DNA from: Isoetes taiwanensis
Taxonomy: Eukaryota; Streptophyta; Lycopodiopsida; Isoetales; Isoetaceae
DNA: 64,000 nt
Direction: 5' to 3'
Assembly: GCA_021234155.1 (NCBI GenBank)
Contig: JAJEKV010000046.1
Span: 5,895,012-5,959,011 of the forward strand
Made by a program: the position numbers and the translations under genes. The notes under the pieces were generated by a model, which was not told the origin of the DNA, did no database searches, and was given only the letters and a program-made list of their open reading frames with translations. Of the stretch, positions 11,214 through 21,975 are shown in pieces. How positions within the stretch are numbered: the stretch's first letter is position 1; every line of letters starts with the position of its first letter.

Positions 11214-12943
11214 TTGTTTGATCATGGCAATCTCCATTGGTATCCTGAAGAGCATCAGGTACCTACTATTCAAGGGGGTGGGCGGATGCTGCTGTGGACC
11301 TGCTACATCCACACCAACCGGGTTCAAGATTTTATTCTTGGTGAGCAGAAGAATTCCCAAGCACCTTGCAACTTCTATCTCCGGAGCTCCGAGGCTGAGA
11401 GAGTGTTAAAAAGACCCTACAAAGATTCCTACTTGACCTTGAAGAGGTATAGACATTGTTAGATTCATGTGTTTCTAATTGGAAATCATCATTGAGTGAA
11501 CCAAGAAGTTATTGTGTTTGCTTGAAGTTATTTTGATTCATTTGAAGTGGTTCTTTTAGAATTACACTTAGGTCTACATTAACTTGTATTTGCATAATAC
11601 AGATATTGGTGTTCATATGGACCTCAAGGCATGACAGCAAACACTCATGTGGTTGAGGATGGACCACGTCCACCGGATAGACGCAGGAAAAGGGTTCAGA
11701 GGGGAGAGGGTGTACGTAGGGGCTGCCAGTGCCATTTCAAGATCAGGCAACTCTATCTCCTTCCAGAATTTTCACATATCACTTATTATGGTTTTGATCA
11801 CAAGAATATCCGAGGTTTGCCTTGCCATGGTAAGTCCATTGACCCTCGGCAAGGGATTAAGTTTTAGTTAGCACCCTGGATCTCACAAGAATTGAAGGAT
11901 TGGGTCCGAGAAAAGCTTGTGCAATGGCACACTCCACGTAGTGTCATGAATATGCATGAAGAGAGATGGAGATTGAAGCGTGATGTGCATGGAACTGAAA
12001 GCATGTGTAGGGATGATGTGCTCAAAATTGGGACGTATACAATGTTGAGAAGGGAGTTGTTAAGTAACACATGGAAGGCGCATGATGATCTTCCAACTAG
12101 CATCTATATGTGGGTTCAACAACACCAAGATTCGGTGTTCATGTATGAGCAAGGAGACTTGTTTCAGTTAGGAGTTATGACTCCAATCCAAAGGGAATCC
12201 ATGTTGAGATTTGGTAAGAATGGAGCCATTTGCATGGACTCAACCTTCAAAACAAATGACAAGAGGTATGATTTTTCTTGAACCTTCATTTTGTACATTG
12301 ATTTATTGGGTATGTATGTTTGTGTAGGTTCTATCTTTTCACACTCATCGCCTTTGATGAGTATTCCAATGGTTTGCCATTGGCTTACGTTCTAACCAAT
12401 TCTCAAGAGAGTGGAGCTATAACAAAGTGGATGCAAGCACTAAAGGAATCCTTATGCCAAGATGATCCTGAATGGCAACCTTCTTGCATCATTACGGATG
12501 ATGCCCATGCTAAGATAAAGGCTGTAAAGAATGTAAGTTGTTGAAACTTAATCCTTGGTTGTGATTCCATATGTACTAACCTTGGTTATTTTTGTAGGTT
12601 TTCCCTAATGTACCCGTGCAAATATGCATTTGGCACGTGAGGAGGGCATGGATTAAATGGTTGCGTAAGAATGTGAAGAACAAGGTGCATCGAAACGAGT
12701 TGTTCAAGGAGCTTGGTTACATTATGTACAGGACAGAAGGCCCTCTTGGAGACAATGAGTATGGGGAAGAGTCACAGGGAAGTCGTGAGGAAAGAGGCCA
12801 CCGAAAATTGGAAGAGTTAGTGAAGAAGTATCCTCAATACCCTAAGTTGGCAGCCTACATGAGTAAGGAGTGGACTAAAAACATTTGTCAATGGGTGTTG
12901 GCTACAAGGATGTACCCTCACTCTAACCAAGAGACAATTGTCG
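11214..12943 (+). pseudogene. MULE transposase, N-terminal and catalytic-core part
   Basis: Exons read 11214-11446, 11603-12265, 12328-12532 and 12598 to about 12943, all with GT-AG borders and consistent phases. The N-terminal zinc-binding FLYWCH/WRKY-like part shows YWCSYGP, a GCQCHFKIRQLY segment and CHGKS. The MULE core shows the first catalytic Asp in CMDSTFKTN, the second in IITDDAHAK and the conserved ICIWHVRRAW with its W-H pair. It resembles the plant SWIM/MULE family that includes an Arabidopsis SWIM-finger protein. An in-frame TAG at 11865-11867 breaks exon 2. Reading stops after SNQETI, where the third catalytic residue (Glu, in an ESYH-like motif) should follow; from about 12940 the sequence is Ty3/gypsy. 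The rest of the gene is at 16378-17120. Confidence 0.85.
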
Positions 12944-13590
12944 AAGTGTCACTTCGCAACGGAGAAGGTGGAATACCTGGGTCATGTGATCTCAGCAGAA
13001 GGCATTGCGACGGACCCTGCAAAGATTGAAGCAGTAATCCAGTGGCCAGCACCGAAGAATGTGCATGAGGTCAGAAGCTTTCTCGGCCTAGCAGGGTACT
13101 ACAGGAAGTTCGTGAAGAACTTTGCTAAGATAGCGGCCCCGATAACAGATTTGACAAGGGCAGAGAAGGTGAAAGATTGGGCACAGCATTGGCACAAGAA
13201 AGCCCAAAAGGGGTTTGAATTGTTGAAGGAAGCTCTGACGACAGCCCCTGTCTTGACCCTGCCAGACCCAGAGAAAGATAAGCTTATAGCCACAGATGCG
13301 AGTAAGATAGCTACAGGTGCGGTGCTTATGCAAGAAGAGTGTGTGGTAGCGTATGACTCCAGGAAGATGAACGACGCCGAAACGCGCTACCCCACGCATG
13401 ATCAGGAGTTGCTTGCGGTTGTCAGGGCATTAAGAATTTGGAGGCACTACCTGTTGGGAAGGAAGTTCCAATTGGATATAGATCATCAGAGCCTCCAGTA
13501 TGTATTCACGCAACCACACCTCAACCTGAGGCAGAGAAGGTGGATGGAGTTCCTTGAAGAGTATGACTTTGATATAGTCTACACGCATTT
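12944..13590 (+). pseudogene. Ty3/gypsy pol fragment: RT thumb and RNase H
   Basis: The reading frame shows [16 protein letters not shown], the RT-RNaseH connection with [28 protein letters not shown] (RNase H Asp), [19 protein letters not shown] and the YDFDIVYT end. It lacks the RT palm, so it starts in the middle of pol. It begins flush against the MULE exon and changes after VYT (about 13585) into gag sequence, which normally lies upstream of pol. No LTR is present. It is a relic carried in the MULE; whether it arrived as an insertion or by capture is not clear. Confidence 0.85.
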
Positions 13591-14150
13591 GGTGGAAGGG
13601 GTATGCCAAGGCACATGGCTTAAGCAGGGATGCTTGCAGGTTCAAGAAGTTTGCTAAAGCCTTCAAGCGCCACTACGTCCCAAGAGAGCACAAGTCTAGC
13701 ATGATGCAGCAGTTCTACAGGTTGCAGCAGGGAAACAAATCAGTCCAGAAATATACAGAGGAATTCATGAGGCTAAGGCTGTATGTGCCAAAGTTGGGAG
13801 AAAAGCATGCAGTTGAGAGCTATATTGAGGGGCTGAATGATGAAATCCGCAAGCTTGTAAGGGCAATAACTAAGACAGTATCATAAGCAGAGTCCAAGGC
13901 AATAAGCTTGCAAGGAACAGGACCTCAGAACAGCGGGCAGAGGCAACAGTATTATCAGGACAAAGGCAAGGCAACAGGAAGTTATAGCCCTAGGGCAGCC
14001 AGCCCAGGTCCAGCTAGAGCCCCATATGGTGGAAATCAAGGGAAGCAGCAGGAGAAGAAGCAGGTGTCCTTCAAGGACAAGCAGGAGGGGTCAAACTACT
14101 CCAAAGCAGTGCGATCCTTTTTGCAGGCTATGCCACAAACAAATGGGCAT
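13591..14150 (+). pseudogene. Ty3/gypsy gag fragment, out of order after pol
   Basis: Reads as a retrotransposon gag: [59 protein letters not shown] and a downstream Gln/Gly/Ser-rich linker. It is placed 3' of a pol fragment, the reverse of normal order, with a stop at 13884 (TAA) and frame changes. Nucleocapsid Cys residues are not clearly present. The order shows that this segment is a shuffled product. Confidence 0.75.
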
Positions 14151-15812
14151 CAAACAACTCTATCGTGCCCCATATGACATCAAATTGGCTAATGGCCATA
14201 TCACGAGACCTCAAGGCGTCACGCCTCTTCTTCACATCAACATTGGTGATCTCCGCTTCCCCTTGGAATTTGGTGTTTGGAAGGCTGGAGAAGATCCAGG
14301 TGATTATGAAATGTTGGTCGGCAGACCTTTTCTCCGCCAGGCCAAGAGTATCCATTACTGGGCCACGGATCAGTTAGTCATCACCGATGGTCACCTCAAT
14401 GCCACCATGGACTTGGAAACCGGCAAGACCATTTCAGTTGACCATGCTGAACCCTCTCTCTCCGACACAGATTCTGAGGACGCCCAGAATATCTATCATG
14501 TTCAGGCTCCACCTGCGAGTCTGCCTCTGTCATCCTACCCCGAATATGCTGATCCTTGGGGGGAAATGACTCTTGATCAGAACCAGACTGTGGCTGCTTT
14601 GCTTGACCCTTACCTGGCTCCTTGCAATCGGATCCAACGTGTTGATCACTTTTCAGAGGCTGACTCTCCTGCAGCCCCTGTAGATGTACACGCTGTCATG
14701 AAGCAACCTCTGCTTGATGAAACTCAGCAACCTCTCTTCTTCACAACGCAGAGTGCCACGCATCCTGTCATGCTTCAACCTCCTGCTCATATTGTCGAGG
14801 ACACGGAAGTTATCCCCCATATTCAGACTTCTGAAGTTGAGATAGTGGATGTGGGCAACAATCAGCCTGTCCGCATTGCTGCAAATCTTCCGACTCCCTA
14901 TCGTAACAGAGCCGTCACGCTCTTCAAAAAGTTCAAACACATTTTCGCCTGATCTTCGGGGGATCAACAAAACCTTGGTGGAACTCACCATTCCTACCAA
15001 ATCTGATGCACGTCCAGTATAGCAACGACAGTACCGGCTCAACCCCAATTACCGTGATCGCGTCAAGGCAGAAATTGACAAACTCCTTGCTGCGGGTTTG
15101 ATCTATGAGGTCAAACATTCTGAATGGGTGAGCCCCATCGTCATTGCACTCAAACACAATGGTAAGATCCGCATTTGCGTGGACTACCGAAAACTAAATC
15201 AGGCCACGGAGCGTGATCATTTTTCACTTCCCTTCACCGACCAGGTTCTGGAAGAGGTTGCAAGACATGAGATGTACTCCTTCATGGATGGTTTTTCTGG
15301 CTACAATTAGATCTCAATCAAAGAATCTGATCAACTCAAGACTACTTTCACCACCCCGTGGGGCACTTTTGCCTACAAGGTGGTTCCTTTTGGATTATCA
15401 AACTCTCCATCAACGTTTCAACGCATCATGCTCTCAGTTTTTCATGATTTTATGAAGGAAAATCCCTTCTTGCAAATTTTTCAAGATGACTTCTCTGCCT
15501 ACAGTTCCATGGTTGACCATTTGGATAAATTGGAACTCGTCTTTCAGAAATGTGATGAGTCCGGCATTAGTCTCAATTCTGAGAAATGCACCTTTTGCGT
15601 CACCTCCGGTGTTCTGTTAGGACACGTTGTCAGCAAAGCAGGTATAACCACAGATCCTACCAAAATCAGTTGTGTGCTCAAGGCTCAAGCACTCGCCAAT
15701 ATCAAGGAGACACGCTCTTTTCTGGGTAAGGTCAATTATTACTCCACCTTCATTCCTGGACTGGCAGCCATTGCAGATCCCATTCATAAACTCACGGGTG
15801 ATGAATCCACTT
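14151..15812 (+). pseudogene. Second Ty3/gypsy fragment: protease region and RT
   Basis: The frame to 14952 includes a retropepsin-side region (DYEMLVGRPFLRQAKSIHYW) and a long acidic/Pro linker. After a +1 shift near 14950 and a TAG near 15020, RT follows: VSPIVIALKHNGKIRICVDYRKLN, SFMDGFSGYN then TAG at 15308, TPWGTFAYKVVPFGLSNSP and the active site FQDD (canonical F-x-D-D), then GHVVSKAGI and SFLGKVNYYSTF. Its codon and sequence style differ from the preceding pol fragment, so it comes from a different Ty3/gypsy family. It ends at about 15805 and DUF7869-like sequence begins within about 10 bp. Confidence 0.85.
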
Positions 15813-16377
15813 GAGCGTCCACTTGAGTACATGTCCGTTGTGATTGATGGAATGGATCAGAAAAAGACGACTCTACCTCATTTCTTGAACATTCCAAAAG
15901 ATGTGCCAGAAGAATGCTTTGTCAAGGTCCACCTCGTAGGGGCCATGGTCTTCAATGGGAGTCTAAAGTGCAAAGTCTTTTTAACATATTCTAATTTGCA
16001 TGGTGATCCAAATCTCACAATTACAATTCTTAACAAGGTTCTTTGTGAGCAACAGCATTTACCACCAATGCTCTACCTGCAACTTGACAACACTACCAGG
16101 GAGAACAAAAATCAAACACTCTTTGCTTACTGTGCCATGCTAGTGGAGCTGGAGATTTTCAGAAAAATAAAGCTCGGATTCTTACTAGTAGGGTATACAC
16201 ACGATCAAATAGATCAGATGTTCAGCAAGTTTTCAGTGCGTCTCAGAAGAAAAAAAGCTTTTTGTCTTCCCACTTTGGTTCGTATCATTGAAGACTCTTA
16301 CACTCCCATGCCAGTAGTTGAGCTTCTAAAGGAGACTGCCGACTTCAGTATGGCATTGTGCCTTGAAGAGGCGCCTG
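15813..16377 (+). pseudogene. DUF7869-like domain fragment fused in the MULE
   Basis: The open frame reads MSVVIDGMDQKKTTLPHF, a LTITILNKVL segment, LYLQLDNTTRENKNQTLF, GFLLVGYTHDQIDQMFS and a final PVVELLKETADF. The order IDGMDQ, LQLDN-x-x-RENKN and VG-x-TH-x-x-IDQ-x-FS is what I recall for the DUF7869 family, abundant in cnidarian, oomycete and fern transposon-associated proteins; it carries D/E/H residues in a transposase-like order. The match is from memory. The open frame runs for about 188 codons with no stop before 16386. It joins flush to the recovered MULE frame at 16378. It is unlikely to be translated as an independent protein here. Confidence 0.7.
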
Positions 16378-17120
16378 GGCATTTCTAAACGTGCACTTCG
16401 AGGAAGGAGGATTGATTGGCTGCTCTACATCCTAACCAATAACGTGGAGACACACATGACATACATCAGGTATAGTTCCTACACATCTAATCCTTCTCTC
16501 TAGCCTTTGTGTTTATATGATTCCTTTGTGTTGTAGGTCCATGAAGGAAGCAGGCTTTGTAGTAAACACATCCCAGGAGGAGATAATAGAGTCGCCATAA
16601 CGTGGTGCAAGGAAGATTGCTGATGAACAAGTCACATTCACCAACCGAGGAAGGTGAGGCGAAGTGCAAAGCAAACGTACTCTAGGGCTAGGTCCTTACT
16701 TTGTGAGCAGGGGCACACAAGAATTGGGCATCTTTGTGGATGCCCTTGGGGAGCCAAGGGCAACTTGTGTAAACACCGGGTTAAGGTTATGCAATTCTTT
16801 GGGCAACTCTGAGAGATCGGGATCTTTTACATGTGCTTGGTTTCCAATATGGGACAATTCTTTGGGGGCATGGACCAGTTGAGGCCATGTGAGGAGATAG
16901 TTCCATGGGAGGGAAACCCATGTGAAGATGTGGCCGACATTGTATGCTTGGGAGAGAGTCTCTCTCCCAAATGGAGAGAAGGTTTAACTTGGATAAGACT
17001 CGTGCATCCTTACAAGAAGTAATTGCTAGAGTGGTGTCAAGGCGCGAAAAAGATCCTAGCATGCTTGTTGCTCTTGATTCTCTTATGAGACAACTCGACA
17101 CTAGGCTAGAGAATGAATGA
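16378..17120 (+). pseudogene. MULE transposase, C-terminal part with SWIM finger
   Basis: Just past the DUF7869-like piece the frame reads SKRALRGRRIDWLLYILTNN, typical of the helical region after the catalytic Glu in this MULE family. The exon ends at 16469 with GTATAG and the next begins at 16537 after TTGTAG. An in-frame TAA near 16598 breaks it. The SWIM zinc finger C-G-C-(8)-C-K-H lies at 16735-16776 (CGCPWGAKGNLCKH). The C-terminus, about 16979-17120, is an acidic helical tail ending at TGA 17118-17120. This confirms that 12944-16377 interrupts one gene. Confidence 0.8.
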
Positions 17121-18133
17121 TGTTGGGGGACCAACATGGTAGCCATAACAAGTCTCCCCACCTTGGCAATTGAAGAGAAGTGTGGAAATAGTTTGGCCGG
17201 GCTCAAGCCTTTGATAGAGCTTGGGAGCAGGAAGGACAAGGAAATCAAGAAGAGCTGGAAGCAAGTTGAGATGGAGGGATATTGTAAGTATTCAGTTGAA
17301 CGTAGAACATGTTAAGTCATTTATGAGTTTACTTTCAATTGTTCTCACTACATCACGATAACTTAGGGGGCAACGCAACTCATTTAAGAAATCAAACCAT
17401 TGAGGTTAAATTGGGACATTTAAGAACCGGACGTGTGATCCGGAGGTGGGGATCACCGGCATCTCTGAAAGAATATGCCTTAATATCGAAAATAGTAACC
17501 ATACCATTGAAATTAAATAATGCTTTTTTAATGGACGTGTGATCCCTCTTAGAGGGATCCCCATTAATTATGTTGTGATCCGGAGGAGGGATCATCCCAA
17601 GATCTACAACGAATATTGAAATTAAATAATGATTTTTTCGCGGACGTGTGATCCCGGAGGAGGGGATCCCTAATAATAATGTTGTGATCCCGGAGGCGGG
17701 GATCACAACATAATTATCAAGGGACATTGACACATTGACCAATATTTCACATTGACCAATATTTCCGCAGAATTGTCTCATATTCCACATTGACCAATAT
17801 TTCACAAAAGTTAAGTTCATTTCTTATATTCATATGTGCATACAGTTTCCTCAAATTACATTCAAATATCTGATTAGATCCATTGTTATTTTCGGGGCCA
17901 TTTAACAACAGACGGGTAATGCTGGGCCGAGAACTGATCCGGGCCTTGGGGCAAATAGAAAGTGGATTTCCCTTGGGCTAGAAACAGTCCACTCAATTTC
18001 TGCAAAGCGTAATGAAACAACTGCTTGGGGTATTGTCTATCTCTTCCTTCTGGAACCAATCCCGGGTAATGACAACCTGAAAAAGAACAATCTGAAAAGT
18101 GACAATTCTGAAAAGTGACAATTCTTAAGTCAT
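17121..18133. repeat. Spacer between convergent genes with internal hairpin copies
   Basis: The MULE gene ends at 17120 and the protease gene ends at about 18134, so both 3' ends face this spacer. Copies of the terminal-repeat palindrome GTGATCC..GGATCAC occur around 17435-17455, 17540-17595 and 17645-17706. They could act as terminators or as extra protein-binding sites; this is inference. A three-copy TTCACATTGACCAATATT motif lies at 17725-17805. Confidence 0.6.
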
Positions 18134-18700
18134 TCAGAATTGTGATTTACCCGATCTTTGGTCTTTGCAAACATCTCGAATAAATCTATTCACATAATTT
18201 ACCACATATACACCACAATCTTGGCTGTTATGTTGCTGGGGAGCATCCATCAGTATGCAAGGAGCATTGTGAAGTGCTGATTCCTCGTGCTTCCACCTCT
18301 TGAATAGGTCACTCAAGAACACGGAAATGTAATCCGAGTTCAATCCTAAAATAAGAACCTAATTACCTATCTTTGAAACCATAAATATGTGTACAACTGA
18401 AATAACTCACAAAGTTATGAAGCCTCGAACATCTGCATCTGGGGATCATAAGAATCAAAGTGCAAGATGCAGGCGGGGGCTGTTCGACCGGCATGCCAAT
18501 TGATCAACAACTAATATAAACAGGCTCCAATGGCCCTTTGCGGTTCGATAAAACTAATCACCATACAATTAAAAATGAAGGGGATCTTTTAACTTCACAA
18601 GCGGATGTTACCTTGCATTAACGAGGGAATGTAGTAGTCTTGAACATCTTTGAATTCTCCATTGAGCGGCTTTGCCAAACGGTGATGGCGGGATCAACTT
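18134..18700 (-). pseudogene. ULP1-type cysteine protease (C48) of the MULE
   Basis: Read leftwards, exons give FKDVQDYYIPSLMQ near 18625-18665, HWSLFILVVDQL near 18495-18532, FDSYDPQM near 18435-18460, and HNSQDCGVYVVNYVNRF near 18185-18235. These supply the C48 triad in order: His (codon 18530-18532), Asp (18454-18456), and Cys in QDCG (18215-18217) with the preceding Gln. They lie on separate exons: introns between them are expected and TAA/TAG stops appear if read straight through. ULP1 (SUMO-protease-like) domains accompany transposases in some MULE and CACTA elements; the host role is not known. An N-terminal extension is not resolved. Confidence 0.75.
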
Positions 18701-20675
18701 TGCAAATTGGTCATATGCCCGCCTAAACCTGCCTTGCTTCCACTTAGAAATAATCCGAATCGGCAGGGGTGAACCATTACATGGTGACATCTCTTCCGAA
18801 TAGGAATCGAATGGACAAGTACCACGAGGAGAGGATATGCAAATTAAAAGCGAAATTCCACTCACGGTAAAAGCAAAATTAAAAGCAAAATTACACTCCA
18901 CGGTAAAGAAGCTCCAATGCGGTCGGCATCCACCTCGCATGCCAAATCTCAGAGGCCACTTGGAATTGTTTGGAATTTTTGGGCCTGCCTCCGGTGATGA
19001 AGAACTCCCGCAGTTGCGATTTGTCGCCCACCTTAAGTAGCGGACTCTCCACAACAATTGGATATGTCAATGTGAAATTAAAGGTCCATCTCTCACATTG
19101 CGGACCTCTACGGTAGGACGTAAACAGCAATGTGAAAGGAGGGATCTATGCAATACAAATAATGAAATCTTATCCTGGCTGGGTTTTATCTTTGGAATCG
19201 GGCTCCTCTTAGGTCATCGATTCGGATTCTTGAGAAATAATATGATTGGGAGCCATGGTAGCAGATTCTCATTGGCCTTAGTCGGCTTGGCTTCAATGGT
19301 GCATCCGAGCGATGTGGTGTCCTCCTTTTAACACAGGGAGATTTCAGATTATCATCTGCGGCAGACCACGAATTCGGCACTCCAATGGAATCAAGTCCAC
19401 TTGGGCTGCTCGGAATCCCATTTAGGGCTGGGCGGCCAAATTTCCGACTTCGGTGACCCCATTGCCATGGCTCAGAGCAATTCGAGCCAATTTCCCTTAT
19501 TTGCTTCTCCACAGGATTCGAGCTCTGTGCTTTCTTTCTGAACACGCAAATTGATGAAGTCGGCTCGCCCTTGGGTAGAAGCAATCAATATCTATCTGTT
19601 GATCGCCAATCTTGCTGCAGCTCGTCTAGTCCTTTGAAGTTTCACGGTCAAGTTATGGGCGTTTTGAAATCCGGATCACAAGATCGGGCGCCACACTATC
19701 TTCCCATAGTCCCTCTCCTTGGATTCACCCTTGCCGTTGTTGCCGGGAATCCGACCCTTGGAGCATCGGGGAGCTTGAAATTCTCATAAATCTGGTGTGC
19801 CCCGAACCTATGATTTTCTAAATCAACCTTTCTGTGTAGCTCTTATCGCAGACGTCTACGGCACCTCCATCTGGGGTCAACCCGATCATCTGCGGGTAGT
19901 CCAGGGGGCTCTTCTGTGGGTGCTCCAAGAAATCTTCCCTATCAACATCGCCATCCCCTTGAGCCCCATGAATATCCTTACGCCAATGAGCCTCAACAGA
20001 GGTGGATTTTTATCTGCGGGGCTCGACAAGCTGTTGTCGGATCGGGGCTTTTAGCCCTTTTTCTTCTCTTTGGAAGGGGATTCCACCTCGTATCGATTCA
20101 AACCCCACTATATCTACGAAACACCGTAACTTAAGAGAATTTGCAGCCTCATCTCCTAGCCCCCGTTCTCATTTATGGAGGTATTCAAGCTAATTTCCGG
20201 GTTAACAGTTAGATCCATCCGCAAGGACGGGGCAAAAAAACGTTAAAAAACAAAGCAAAGGTTAAAAAATAGTAAACCGAGGTCGTAGAGGTCTATTCAC
20301 GATTTTTACCTTAAACAAGTGAAAGTAACTCCTGGGCGCCATTCATCGAGACACAGTGACTACAAAGCCCTTTGAATCGGGCCCTCTCCTCTCAAAAAAT
20401 GGCGCGAAAGGTCGTGGTTCGTGAGCCCTCCTAAAATTGCACTCTAGAAAGTGGGAATTCCCTCCTCCTCCTAATCACTTGTCCACGTGGCGGCACATTA
20501 TTGGCAACGTCGGGCGTAATAACTCGATCGTCCCTTTAAATTTGAAAGGCCGCTTGGATGCTACCGTGGGCAGCTTAAATTTGCAGGGCGTGATTAGAGG
20601 GCGGATAACCGACGGTCACGATTTGACGACCATTGGCATCGCGGGCATCGCTGCCGATGGCCGAGATAGCGAGTC
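18701..20675. other. GC-richer interior, probable upstream part of the protease gene
   Basis: Leftward frames at 18608-19057 and 19186-19584 are long and free of stops, rich in Ser, Pro and Arg, with no recognised domain. They lie where a disordered N-terminal region of the protease gene would be. I cannot define exons or a start. Rightward frames here look like shadows. A match to organellar DNA was considered and not supported. Confidence 0.35.
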
Positions 20676-21243
20676 GTGGGGGTGATCCCGAGGATGGGAT
20701 CACGGCCTGTCATGGATGTGATCCCCGAGGAGGGATCACCACTACGATATCGGGAGGGATATCGGCGAGGGCCTCGTGATCCCTGAGGAGGGATCACCAC
20801 GACATCGAGAGGATATCGACCAGCCCCTCGTGATCCCGAGGAGGGATCACCGCCGATATCGAGAGGATATCGACCGTGACCTCGCGATCCCGAGGAGGGG
20901 ATCACCGAAAGATCCCGGAGGGGATCACCACGCCGTATCTGAGAGGATATCGACCCGCCCCTCGTGATCCCCCCAGGAGGGGATCACCACGGCGAGCACG
21001 GCCAGATATCGACCGCCCCTCGTGATCCCGGAGGAGGGGATCACCGTGATCCCCGAGGAGGGATCTCGGGATCCGACGGAGATTCGACGTGGTTTCGGGA
21101 CGGCGGATGACCAGCGACAGTGCGTGCATGTGTCAAGACGGAAAACGGGGTCCCCTGAACGGATCCCGTCGAGAACTGGATTCCTGGGAGGAGGGGATCT
21201 CTAGCTCGGGATCCCCTAATCCAGGGTAGAAGTATCTTGAGCC
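20676..21243. repeat. Right terminal inverted repeat made of hairpin units
   Basis: Reverse complement of 10189-10791, ending in TTGAGCC at 21243. It carries the same alternating GATCCC..GGGATC palindromes and GATATCG/CGATATC arms. The unit count and small indels differ from the left end, so the two arrays have diverged by unit gain or loss while the outer 100 bp stays close. Confidence 0.9.
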
Positions 21244-21252
21244 AACTGCAGC

Positions 21253-21975
21253 AGTTAGCCCTGATTTACCCGCTATTTATTTCCATAAGTCCAGAAACAG
21301 ACGCCTTAATTGAATCTGGGCCTTATAAGTTGTCAACTTGGAGGCTGTCGGAAGGGAGACTGTAAAATGAAGGTGTCTCCTTTCCACTTTTGGGAGTTTC
21401 AAATCCAAATATACGTTGAGCCACTAATGCCCTTCAATTCAAGTCCCCTGCCTTTAACAAGAACATTCCATAAAGCCCTCGGCTAATGTGGATCTCGACA
21501 AACCACCATTTCTCCTTCTATAATATATGAAGATGACACACAAAATCCCTTTATAGGACATTCCACATTGCCTTTGGGTTATACTAGACTCTTCAAGGTA
21601 AGTACATAAAAGAGTGCTGGGTGTCTCCTATGAGAAGTTACCAGACCAGATTTGCAGAGTCCTCTTTGATTCTACAACGGTTCAAAGCTGTAAATGTTTT
21701 AACCCTTGTTAAGTAGAAGAAAGGGTTTCTATTCTCCTGTTAACTTCTTTGTTCGAACCTGCCAAGCAAAAGAATAGATTAACTTCAAATTCACGCTCTG
21801 TTTTACCTTTCCATCCCTGAGAATAGAATTTTCAACAGAGTGAGACTGATTACAGTGCCTTGAGAGCAACCTTCCTGCATTTATATTAATAGCCAAAGTC
21901 ATCAAAGTTAAGGGTACACTGATACTCGTCAGATAATTGTGGTTATTAGCATAATCCTACTATTTGCTTCGTGCT
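21253..21975. other. Spacer 3' of the PPR gene, nothing recognised
   Basis: AT-rich, no open frame of note. It lies between the right target duplication of the MULE and the stop codon of the leftward PPR gene, so it should hold the PPR 3' untranslated region. Confidence 0.5.

Larger units (their letters stand above)
10180..21252. mobile_element. 11-kb Mutator-like element (MULE) with 9-bp TSD
   Basis: The direct repeat AACTGCAGC lies at 10180-10188 and 21244-21252, immediately outside inverted ends that begin GGCTCAAGATACTTCTACCC at 10189 and end with its complement at 21243. Nine-base target duplication, long terminal inverted repeats, a MULE-domain transposase with a SWIM finger, and a second gene encoding a ULP1-like protease together identify a Mutator superfamily element. 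The two genes converge, as mudrA and mudrB do in MuDR. The transposase is broken and interrupted, so this copy cannot move on its own, but the target duplication is intact and the ends are well preserved, so the insertion is not ancient. Confidence 0.9.

Noticed and set aside
18700-20200. Insertion of mitochondrial or plastid DNA in the GC-rich MULE interior
   Set aside because: No organelle gene could be read; the region fits an N-terminal extension of the protease gene.
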